Below, in pieces: positions 47,669 through 55,801 of a stretch of DNA of 64,000 nucleotides. Origin of the DNA: an uncultured Erythrobacter sp. (GTDB lineage Bacteria; Pseudomonadota; Alphaproteobacteria; Sphingomonadales; Sphingomonadaceae); NCBI GenBank assembly GCA_947499095.1, contig CANMMR010000001.1, positions 1 through 64,000 on the forward strand. Direction: 5' to 3'. The notes under the pieces were generated by a model, which saw only the letters and a program-made list of their open reading frames with translations, searched no databases and was not told the DNA's origin. The translations under genes were made by a program, and so were the position numbers. Each line of letters starts with the position of its first letter. Within the stretch, counting starts at the first letter, position 1.

Positions 47669-47953
47669 ATGCACAAGAATGAGAACAGCCCAGTGCCACC
47701 ATGCACCAGGCATGCCGTAAAGCGGTGTCAGCAGCGCGGAATACGCAGTGATGCAACCCGAACTGTCTGGGACTTTGGCGATCGGGAAGTCCCGGTCCCG
47801 GGAGGTTGCTTCCGCTTGTCAATCTCCTCAAGCGAACTGAATTTTCTGGTTCAGCGTGGGATCGTCTCTGCCAAATTGGCTGACCAGTGCGCTCGCCTCG
47901 CGCTGATCACCGACGGCTCGACGATAATCACCTCCTACAAACAGGATAACTAA
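47669..47953 (+). CDS. Small DUF4258-like protein
   Basis: 94 residues with AAGGAAG 6 bases before the ATG. CTRHAVKRCQQRGI near the N-terminus followed by a C-terminal strand ALITDGSTIITSYK is the pattern of DUF4258-type small proteins (H-x3-R-x3-RGI), a fold shared with some RelE-like and RNA-binding toxins. No clear partner antitoxin. Only 6 bases separate it from the 526-residue protein, so the two are probably co-translated. Confidence 0.6.
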   Translation: MHKNENSPVPPCTRHAVKRCQQRGIRSDATRTVWDFGDREVPVPGGCFRLSISSSELNFLVQRGIVSAKLADQCARLALITDGSTIITSYKQDN

Positions 47954-47959
47954 GGCAAC

Positions 47960-49540
47960 ATGACAACGGATCTTGCCAACGAAGATGAGCGCCAAAAGGA
48001 AGAGCGCCTGCGCCTGATGCGACGTCAGGAATCTCGCGATCTTGAAGAGCAATTGCACAAGACGGCACGCCTTTCGCAGTCCGACCGCAGACAGCTTGCG
48101 CTTAACATGGGGACCCTCGCGACGCGTATCGATCCGGAGGCGCCGCTCGAGGGTGCAATGACCATTATCAGAAAGTCTGATCTGCAGGAACTGCGTCAGA
48201 AGCGTAAACGCGTGATCCGGTTGCCCGGTGAGGACGCACCTGAGAGTTCGGCAACCGGTGAGTACGTGTCCAGCGGCGCCACCTTTCTGACGCTTGCGAA
48301 GACGGCCGCGGCCATTCTCTCCACGGGGCAGCGAGCCGAGTACATCGAACATGAAACCCAGGCAGCCATTCGCACATTGCTCAAAGGGACCTCATTCCTT
48401 CCGACCTATGTTCCAAAAACTCAGGCAGAGCGGAGCATCAAGTCGCTCATTGACGACTATGCGTCCCGCCTTGCCCAGGCAGTTGGCGACCGCACACGAA
48501 TAATGGAGCTGTGGGATCGCCTTCAAGATTCGCCGGTCGGTTTAGCCGTCGGCGCGCCCGATGAGAATCTTCTGTCCGTGTTCGGGCCGGTCGCAGACGT
48601 ACCGAAACCGCTTCTGCAACCCTACCTCTCGAGCGTAGTGGACGAAGTCCACTTCGTAGCGGGGAAAGCCCATGACGGATGGTGCCATCCTACAATATAC
48701 TTGGGAAGAGTTGCTATTCGTTCAAAGGTTTTGGCACTCGCTATCCCTGAGGAACTGAAAGACTGCTTTCTCGAAGATGGGATAGGCTCAGCCAGAATCT
48801 CAGATTGTGCGCGAGAATGGATGGACTCCGTGCTGCCGGACGGCGATCTGGATCGCCTCGATGAACTGGATCCCAAGGAAAGGGAAAACGCAGGGATCGA
48901 GACCGCAACACTGTCGAGTATATGCAAGATCGCCCTCAAAGCGCTCCCTGGCAACAACGGACAACCCAGCTTATCGTTGGCAGTCTATGATGCCGGCTAT
49001 TCCCGTGCTCTTGAGCCTGAAAGCAACCCGTTCACCTCCGGGTTTGCACATGCAGTTCTTGATGGTGCGATCCAGGACGATCTTATCGAACTCTACCCGG
49101 ATGACGAAAACACCTGGGCGGTGTTGTTTAATGCTTTTCCGGTCGAGATTGGCCCCGATGGCAATTTTGTCGTCGACGATGAAGATGAGGGTGCCGAAGA
49201 CGAAAAGCGGTTTCTGGTTGCGTATGAAGATGCTGAACGAGTCTATTACGATTTCGCCACGATGCAGGGGCCCAACTGGACCGACAGTCCGCAGTTCGCT
49301 GAGCTCCTGCTTAGCGGCAAGCACCAGTTTTTTCCCGAGGTACCGGGATGCGCAACGACTGCCAGCCCTTTGCCTCCGGAATCGGTTGGGGCAGCCCTGA
49401 TAGCCAACCTGGAAACCGCTGCAGATACAGACCGGATTGATAAGATGCTTATCGAAAAGGCGCGGCTAACCGCGGATGCGGGTCTGGCCTTCCTCGACGC
49501 CTTGATGGAAAGGAGCCGAGCAGCCCTGGACAGGATTTAA
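47960..49540 (+). CDS. Hypothetical protein, 526 residues
   Basis: The N-terminal 60 residues are very charged and probably helical (DERQKEERLRLMRRQESRDLEEQL). A middle part has SVVDEVHFVAGKAHDGWCHP and IYLGRVAIRSKVLALAI; the C-terminal third is very acidic (VDDEDEGAEDEK). No catalytic motif or membrane segment is recognised. Partner of the small gene immediately upstream. A GGCCCC/GGGGCC hairpin (49541-49558) follows directly after the stop, without a T-tract. Confidence 0.65.
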   Translation: MTTDLANEDERQKEERLRLMRRQESRDLEEQLHKTARLSQSDRRQLALNMGTLATRIDPEAPLEGAMTIIRKSDLQELRQKRKRVIRLPGEDAPESSATGEYVSSGATFLTLAKTAAAILSTGQRAEYIEHETQAAIRTLLKGTSFLPTYVPKTQAERSIKSLIDDYASRLAQAVGDRTRIMELWDRLQDSPVGLAVGAPDENLLSVFGPVADVPKPLLQPYLSSVVDEVHFVAGKAHDGWCHPTIYLGRVAIRSKVLALAIPEELKDCFLEDGIGSARISDCAREWMDSVLPDGDLDRLDELDPKERENAGIETATLSSICKIALKALPGNNGQPSLSLAVYDAGYSRALEPESNPFTSGFAHAVLDGAIQDDLIELYPDDENTWAVLFNAFPVEIGPDGNFVVDDEDEGAEDEKRFLVAYEDAERVYYDFATMQGPNWTDSPQFAELLLSGKHQFFPEVPGCATTASPLPPESVGAALIANLETAADTDRIDKMLIEKARLTADAGLAFLDALMERSRAALDRI

Positions 49541-49623
49541 GGCCCCGCAGGAGGGGCCGGGCTATAAGCCGGCCAACAGCTGCGAGAAGACGATGAGAAG
49601 TCCCGTCCCAGCGAGGGAGCCGA

Positions 49624-49878
49624 TCACCATGCTCGCAGAAAAGACCACCAGGAGCCTGACCGTTCGCATTCCCACCTACCTTCAATGTTCCACGCCGGCT
49701 GAAGGTGAGCAATGAGGCAAGCCTCCAGGCCCGGGGGTGTTGGTCGATCAGCTGGCTTGGGAATGAACCAGCCAAAGCAGCTTACGGCGAGCGCTGAAGA
49801 GCTTTCCGGACTGGTGAACTTGCCGAACTCGATTTCCTTCCCACTGGCCTCGGCGATGCGGCGCAGTACATGGTCCAC
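49624..49878 (-). CDS. Possible gene fragment on the opposite strand
   Basis: On the minus strand an open frame runs from about 50000 to 49624 with protein-like composition: ERLTVFDADHTRII, AAEFLPGVPVDHVLRRIAEA and SCFGWFIPKPADRP, ending SWWSFLRAW. The first usable start is the GTG at 49878, giving only 84 residues and cutting off a plausible upstream part, so this may be the 3' end of a truncated gene. No family recognised. It is the only content seen between 49541 and 50116 besides the hairpin after the previous gene. Confidence 0.35.
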   Translation of the reverse strand: MDHVLRRIAEASGKEIEFGKFTSPESSSALAVSCFGWFIPKPADRPTPPGLEACLIAHLQPAWNIEGRWECERSGSWWSFLRAW

Positions 49879-50116
49879 TGGAACACCGGGGAGAAATTCT
49901 GCTGCCGGGCGCGCGAGTAAGGCTCTGAGAATAATCCGAGTGTGATCGGCATCGAAAACGGTCAGCCTTTCGTCAGAGCGCGGCGATCGTACGTTCCTTA
50001 AGGCTGGCCCTCCGCAGCAAGTAGAAACTGCTGACCTATCTCGACCCAGTCATCGCGGCTTTTATAAAATAGTGACAGGTTTGCGGCAGTCTTTCCTCAT
50101 GGGAGGGACGTAATCG

Positions 50117-50557
50117 TTGACCGAAGCCACATTCAGGATGAGGGAAATTCGAAAAAAGGCGAGGGCGGAGCTCAGGATCCGCCGCGCAGAGGTTGTCAAC
50201 GTAAGCAGCCCTGTCTTGTCAAAGCACTCAGGGAGCGTAATCGTAGCGCATGCACGTGACGAAGACTTCGGGAAAATTGAATATGATTTCGATGATATTT
50301 TCGATGCATATGCAAATGCTGTAACTAATTCGAAGTCACAACAAGAAATGAATTACTACGCACAGCTTGGTCTCGCGTATGCAAGATACGTCAAGGACAA
50401 AACGGGTCACAGTCTTGCGATCCATTATTGTCGCGGCTTGCTCAATGAGGCGGCTCGGCGAAACGAACACATTTTGAACCGATTTCAAAGGCTAAGGTTG
50501 AAATGGAAAAACCCACATCGGGCGGTTCCGCGGGAGTACATTGACTTCCCCGACTGA
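50117..50557 (+). CDS. Hypothetical protein, 146 residues
   Basis: Starts at TTG 50117 with GGAGGG 9 bases upstream; an internal ATG (50138) is an alternative. Basic N-terminus (MREIRKKARAELRIRRAE) and a helical C-terminal half with YYAQLGLAYARYVKDKTG and HYCRGLLNEAARRNEHILN. The helices look like a small all-alpha domain, but no family is recognised. Confidence 0.6.
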   Translation: MTEATFRMREIRKKARAELRIRRAEVVNVSSPVLSKHSGSVIVAHARDEDFGKIEYDFDDIFDAYANAVTNSKSQQEMNYYAQLGLAYARYVKDKTGHSLAIHYCRGLLNEAARRNEHILNRFQRLRLKWKNPHRAVPREYIDFPD

Positions 50558-50933
50558 CTCCTGACTCATTGCTTTGCCAAATGCGTCTTGATCGGGTCGA
50601 GGATCGATACGCTCCGCGGATTAAGCTTAGCGTATCTGTGGTTGAGTTCCCTTTTATTGAACATGACCCAAGCCACCAGCCTTGGTTGAGCAGTTTCATG
50701 CTGTGAGCGATGTGGCAGTCCTGCCCACGTTGATGCCAGTCCTTGGCCTCGTGGTCGACGCGAATTGGGGGAATCTCAGCTGGCAACTCGGAAAGATCAC
50801 TCGCCGTATTTGCGTCACGGTAACCTTTGTTCTTCATCACCAAAATCTGGCGAGATCGCCGGCGGAGCCGCTTGCAATAGGATTGAGTTTCGCCATAAAC
50901 GCATTTCTCTTTCAAGAGGTTGGGGGCAGCCGA
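50558..50933. other. Upstream region of the DISARM-like operon with possible gene remnant
   Basis: No intact gene. On the minus strand two frames read protein-like pieces: DANTASDLSELPAEIPPIRV and then MFNKRELNHRYAKLNPRSVS, ending at a TGA at 50566, suggesting a frameshifted remnant. The operon promoter should lie at its right end. Identification of the remnant failed. Confidence 0.4.
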
Positions 50934-52538
50934 ATGGATCTCTTTCCGAGTGTAATATTCCGTGACGAAACCTCCCAGGGGGAGCGGAGAGCCCGGGCCC
51001 TCCTAGAGAAAATCGGGGCGTCGGAAGGCGCATTCGCAATCCACTCGCTCAATCTCCCCGACCACGAATACAAGCGACTCTCGGAGGCGGATTTTGTCGT
51101 CGTCGACAGCCGCGGTGTGCTTGTTCTCGAAGTCAAGGGCGGCACAGTAAAGTGCGAGAACGGGGAATGGCAGTTCGAGAACGGACGGGGTCAGGCCAGA
51201 CCCAAGTCAGAAGGTCCGCACCAGCAGGCAGAGAGCGCAATCCAGGCTGTCCGCAAGATGCTCCAGAAATCAGGCGCCCGATATCAGCCATCGGTTTTCG
51301 GCTGGGCCGTCGTTCTCCCGTTCACGCCCTGGAAGGACGAGCATCCGGAGATTCCCTCCGAACTCATGATAGACGAAGCCGACTGTGCGGACGCAATATC
51401 TTTCACAGCGGCGATTGATCAGGCATTTGCTTACTGGAAAGAGCGCTCAATCGAGTCCGGCCGCACCATCTATCCGATCGACGTAGATGACTATCGCTCC
51501 ACGTTGCTTCCCTCATTTCAATACGCACCTGCCCCAGCAAGGTGTGCGGAGGCCATCCTTGCTGATGTGGTGCGCCTGAGCAAACATCAGTGCCAGATAG
51601 TTGAGGGCTTTGACGGTAATCAGCGGCTCCTCATCGAGGCCGGGGCTGGCACCGGGAAGACCGTTCTCGCAAATGCTGCAGCGACGAAGTTTGCCGGAGA
51701 AGGGTTCAGGACCGGGTTCATTATTGGCGCGCCGCTGCTGGCAGCGCAGCTGGCCTCCGAACTTCCGGATGTCCATGTGCTCTCGAGCGAGGGACTCTCA
51801 GATATCCCCGATGATGCTTTCGACGTGCTGGTCGTCGATGAGGGACAGGAACTCGTGAATCCGCCCGGCCTGCAGGCCATTGACCGGATCCTCAAGGGCG
51901 GCATCGAGAGCGGCCGCTGGAAGTGGTTCATGGATGCCGACAACCAGTCGATGAAGAACGAGGTCGATCCGGATTGCAGGGCAAGGCTGAAGAGCCACGC
52001 CTTCTACTGGTCACCTCCTCACAACGTTCGCTCCACGCGCGAGATTGTCGGTCTGGTGAAGGAGGCGCTCGGCGCCGATATCGGGATATCCGAGATCGAT
52101 GGCCGAGGAGTGCGGCCCTTGGTGCAGGTACTCGAAAGTGACGATCAGGCCCTGAAGTGGGCCGTGGATTTTGTTGCCCGCAAGATTCACGATGGGGTCA
52201 GTCCGAAAGATGTTGTCGTCCTTTCAGCACCAAGTTCGTTCGAAAGGGTGCGGGCTGCGATGGAGTGGCTACCTGCCAGCGAGCTCGTGGTAGTGAGCGG
52301 TCCGGAGCAGCTCGACGCAATGAAGAGCCGCGCAGTGATCAGCGACCCGGAGACGTTTCGCGGTCTGGAACGCGCGTGGACCGTAGTTGTGTGTAACGAG
52401 GAATTTACCCGTCTGAGAAATGGCGAGAGCTATCTCTACGTCGCCATGACAAGATCAAATGCCGGTCTTGCCATCGCACTGGGGCCCCCCGGTCGGGACT
52501 GGCTCTACAGTTTCTATGCACGACAGACCCGGCAATAG
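50934..52538 (+). CDS. NERD nuclease-SF1 helicase fusion
   Basis: 534 residues from ATG 50934; a longer upstream frame is not protein-like. NERD nuclease-type domain at residues 15-110: GERRARALLEKI, then ADFVVVDSRGVLVLEVKGG, which has the D...E-x-K arrangement of the PD-(D/E)xK fold. Helicase part: AGAGTGKTVLA (Walker A near 237), VVDEGQEL (Walker B, with Glu in place of the usual Ala-Gln), NVRSTREIV and YVAMTRSNAGLAIAL near 505, as in UvrD/Pif1-like proteins. First gene of the six-gene operon; 32 bases before the drmA-like gene, with GAGAGGGG as its ribosome site. Confidence 0.85.
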   Translation: MDLFPSVIFRDETSQGERRARALLEKIGASEGAFAIHSLNLPDHEYKRLSEADFVVVDSRGVLVLEVKGGTVKCENGEWQFENGRGQARPKSEGPHQQAESAIQAVRKMLQKSGARYQPSVFGWAVVLPFTPWKDEHPEIPSELMIDEADCADAISFTAAIDQAFAYWKERSIESGRTIYPIDVDDYRSTLLPSFQYAPAPARCAEAILADVVRLSKHQCQIVEGFDGNQRLLIEAGAGTGKTVLANAAATKFAGEGFRTGFIIGAPLLAAQLASELPDVHVLSSEGLSDIPDDAFDVLVVDEGQELVNPPGLQAIDRILKGGIESGRWKWFMDADNQSMKNEVDPDCRARLKSHAFYWSPPHNVRSTREIVGLVKEALGADIGISEIDGRGVRPLVQVLESDDQALKWAVDFVARKIHDGVSPKDVVVLSAPSSFERVRAAMEWLPASELVVVSGPEQLDAMKSRAVISDPETFRGLERAWTVVVCNEEFTRLRNGESYLYVAMTRSNAGLAIALGPPGRDWLYSFYARQTRQ

Positions 52539-52570
52539 CACTGCATGTTAAATTCGAGAGGGGCACCTGA

Positions 52571-55500
52571 ATGACCACCTTGCGTGATCAGGAAAAAATG
52601 GAAATTCGTGACGGTCTTTTGCAGCTTCTCAGGGGCGAGCTCATAGGCCCTTGCCAGGGAGACAGCGAGACGCTGAGAGAACGCCCTGACAAGCGTTATC
52701 TGATGGGCACACTCTTTCCTCGGAATGCCACCGCATCGCAGGTGGTGAGGGAAGAGGTTACGTCTGCCGAAGGGGATCTCGCCGCCGATGGTCCGGGAGA
52801 CGCTGACGAGGGAGTGGATTCGCCAACCGACCTCATGTTCCAGCGCTTGCCTGCCTCAGTGGGCGTCTCTTTTGCCGTCAGCGCAACCGGCGATCTCGCG
52901 ATCGATGTCCGGGTGCACGCGGCAACATATGACAGGGCCGACGGCAGCGGAAAACGTCGACAGTGGCAACGGAGACAGCTCGGGGGAGAAGGCGGCGAAC
53001 TGCATCGGCTCGAGCTATCGGCCACTGCACCGACACGTATGAGCGTACTTGAGGGACGTGCCTCGATTCATGGCGTCCTGCGGGAGGGGCCCGACGGATC
53101 ACGGATCATTACACTCAGCCTGATCAACGAGTGCGAAATCGAGGATAATAAGCCTTTTCAGCCCGACGATTGCCTTTTCCAGATCGGTCTTGAGGCAATC
53201 ACCGGTTTTCCTCTCAAGCCTTGGCCCACGCCCGAGAGGCTTTTCAATGATGAGGAAGACGATGAACTGGCCCTCCAGTATCGACACAAACCGGTAATTG
53301 CGGTTGGCCACGGCTGCGCAGCTGACTGGGATCTGCGAGGCGAGAAGGGTGCCTCTGTGCGGGTCGAATTCCTTCCGACTGTGGAAATTGCTCCGATCAC
53401 GGCCGACATCGCGGGACTGCCCGACGACGCCCAGCGTGCCCTTTCGCTTCAGTACATCCAGTCGCCTTCAACGGATGGCGTTGAACTGGTCCAATCTCTG
53501 TCGGCGTTCGTGGATGAATACGCGCGCTGGAAACTGATGCTGGACAAGGTCCAGGTCCCTGCGGGTGCAACAGCGGCGAGGGACCGGATCCTGTCACGGA
53601 TTGAACGCGCGCTCGGCCGCATGCGAGCTGGCATCGAGCTTCTCTCTTGTGAACCCGATGCGCTTCGGTGTTTCAAGCTCGCCAACCGGGCCATGTTGAT
53701 CCAGATGGTCTATGCCGGCAGGGTGAATGCCGCCGAAAAGGGCAGAGCTCCGTCGACAGAAGGGGTGGACCCCGAAGATGCACAGTTTGCAGGGTACCGC
53801 TGGCGTCCGTTCCAGCTTGCTTTCCAGTTGCTGTCGCTGAACGGACTTTGGTCACCGGATCACGCAGATCGCGATATCGTTGATTTGATCTGGTTCCCGA
53901 CTGGTGGTGGCAAGACCGAGGCCTATCTCGCCGCGGCCGGCTTCGAAATGATTCGCCGTCGAATGGCACACGGCACGGCTGGGCTCGGGACTGCCGTACT
54001 CATGCGATACACCCTTCGGCTGTTGACCCAGCAACAATTCCAGCGCGCGGGACATCTCATCTGTGCGCTTGAAACCCTCCGGCAGGACTTGCCCGAACTG
54101 GGGGACACCCCGTTCAGTCTGGGCCTGTGGGTCGGGAACAAGGTTACGCCGGGATCTGCAAGCGTGGCGTACGTAACCTACGACAGCAAACTTCGTCAGG
54201 AGGTGGGTGCGGTATCGAATCCCTTTACGCTTCTGCGCTGCCCTGCCTGCGGGACGCCGATCGTTCCGCCCGAGTTGAAAGAGCAGGGCGCGCACGAGTG
54301 CGGCATTCGCGCGACCAATTCGACGTTTGAATTCTTCTGTCCGGACAAGACCTGCGCGTTTCACGAGCTGATACCAGTGCAGATTGTCGACGACCTTCTC
54401 TACGCATCACCGCCAACTATGCTCATGGGCACGCTGGACAAGTTTGCCATGACTGCCTGGAAGGACGATGCAGGCCGCTTTTTCGGACGCCGGGGCAACC
54501 GGGAGGGCCGCGTCGAACCTCCGTCGCTCATCATTCAGGACGAGCTGCATCTCATTTCAGGACCTCTCGGCACAATCGCAGGGCTATACGAGGCAGCAAT
54601 TGACGTTACGATCGCTTCTCTTGGCCAGCACCCCAAGGTCATCGCATCGACCGCTACTACCCGGCGGGTGAGTGAACAGGCACGGAGCCTCTATGCCCGC
54701 GAGGTCGATGTTTTTCCGCCGGCCGGGCTGGATGCAGGCGAGAGCTTTTTCTCCACCGTGGCACAGGATGCCGGACCTGGCCGGTTGTATGTGGGAGCCA
54801 TGGCGCAGGGGCACACGCCCACCTTCAGCAACGTGCTGGTATCTGCCGCACTGCTGTCCTCTGTTCCCCGTCTCGAGCTGGATGAGAAGATCGAGGATGG
54901 TTGGTGGACACTGGTTGCCTATCACAATTCGAGACGAGAGCTCGGTCGCAGCCTGACGCTCGCCCGGGACGACATTCCTGCCCGGATCGCCGCGCTCTAC
55001 CGCGACGACAAGGGAAGCGCAATTCGGCAAGTTGCGGATGTCGAAGAACTTTCTGCCAATATCCGGGGTGAGGACATCCCTCTGGTGCTCGAGCGGTTGG
55101 GCCAGCCAAAGGGCGCCGGAGGGGCCGTTGATTACCTCGGCTGCACCAACATGCTGAGTGTCGGTGTCGATGTCGACAGGCTGGGACTGATGTTAGTGCT
55201 CGGTCAGCCCAAGACGGCCTCGGAATATATTCAGGCTACTTCCCGCGTCGGGCGCGATCGCAAGTTTCTCCCTGGCGTAGTGCTGTCGCTCTATATGCCC
55301 ACCAAACCGCGTGACCGGTCTCACTACGAGCTTTTCCGTCCGTTCCATGAAGCGATGTATCGCCATGTCGAGCCTTCGAGCGTTACGCCCTACGCGCTGC
55401 CCGCTCGTGCCCGTGCCTTTCATTCCGCGCTGATATCGGCAGTCAGAATGGCCACGAGCCTCAACAAGAATTCGTCAGCTGCGAACTTTGATCGGACGTC

Positions 55501-55801
55501 CAGGGAGATCAGGGCAGTCCTCGAGAGCCTCTATGAACGTATGAAACAGGCCGATGAGACCGAAGAACGCGGTATCGCTGCATCGGCAAAGCAGGTGGAG
55601 GACTGGTGGGCCGCGCTTGCTTCAAATGGTCTTCGTTATACCGGCGGAGGGGCAAAAAATTTCCGACCGCTGATCAAGATGTTCGGAGATCAGGGACATC
55701 CTGATGCGAAGGAAACACTGCAGTCGATGCGTCATGTAGATAGCAGCGTGCGGGTAAGAATCGTCGGACGGCAGGAAAACGCGGAGCAGTCGGGATCGTG
55801 A
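52571..55801 (+). CDS. drmA: DrmA-type helicase (DISARM core)
   Basis: 1076 residues. N-terminal region of about 400 residues of unknown fold, then an SF2-type helicase: WFPTGGGKTEAYL (Walker A near 442), IIQDELHLISGPLG (DELH box near 656), ASTATTRR (motif III), NMLSVGVDVDRLGLM near 860 and the arginine-finger motif VI QATSRVGRD near 888. A cysteine set CPACG...FFCPDKTC near 556-600 between motifs I and II probably binds zinc. Order and wording match DrmA of DISARM phage-defence systems. The stop overlaps the drmB-like GTG start by 4 bases. Confidence 0.85.
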   Translation: MTTLRDQEKMEIRDGLLQLLRGELIGPCQGDSETLRERPDKRYLMGTLFPRNATASQVVREEVTSAEGDLAADGPGDADEGVDSPTDLMFQRLPASVGVSFAVSATGDLAIDVRVHAATYDRADGSGKRRQWQRRQLGGEGGELHRLELSATAPTRMSVLEGRASIHGVLREGPDGSRIITLSLINECEIEDNKPFQPDDCLFQIGLEAITGFPLKPWPTPERLFNDEEDDELALQYRHKPVIAVGHGCAADWDLRGEKGASVRVEFLPTVEIAPITADIAGLPDDAQRALSLQYIQSPSTDGVELVQSLSAFVDEYARWKLMLDKVQVPAGATAARDRILSRIERALGRMRAGIELLSCEPDALRCFKLANRAMLIQMVYAGRVNAAEKGRAPSTEGVDPEDAQFAGYRWRPFQLAFQLLSLNGLWSPDHADRDIVDLIWFPTGGGKTEAYLAAAGFEMIRRRMAHGTAGLGTAVLMRYTLRLLTQQQFQRAGHLICALETLRQDLPELGDTPFSLGLWVGNKVTPGSASVAYVTYDSKLRQEVGAVSNPFTLLRCPACGTPIVPPELKEQGAHECGIRATNSTFEFFCPDKTCAFHELIPVQIVDDLLYASPPTMLMGTLDKFAMTAWKDDAGRFFGRRGNREGRVEPPSLIIQDELHLISGPLGTIAGLYEAAIDVTIASLGQHPKVIASTATTRRVSEQARSLYAREVDVFPPAGLDAGESFFSTVAQDAGPGRLYVGAMAQGHTPTFSNVLVSAALLSSVPRLELDEKIEDGWWTLVAYHNSRRELGRSLTLARDDIPARIAALYRDDKGSAIRQVADVEELSANIRGEDIPLVLERLGQPKGAGGAVDYLGCTNMLSVGVDVDRLGLMLVLGQPKTASEYIQATSRVGRDRKFLPGVVLSLYMPTKPRDRSHYELFRPFHEAMYRHVEPSSVTPYALPARARAFHSALISAVRMATSLNKNSSAANFDRTSREIRAVLESLYERMKQADETEERGIAASAKQVEDWWAALASNGLRYTGGGAKNFRPLIKMFGDQGHPDAKETLQSMRHVDSSVRVRIVGRQENAEQSGS

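Noticed and set aside
50682-50933. N-terminal extension of the NERD-helicase to 50682
   Set aside because: The extra 84 residues do not look like protein, and ATG 50934 fits the NERD domain start.
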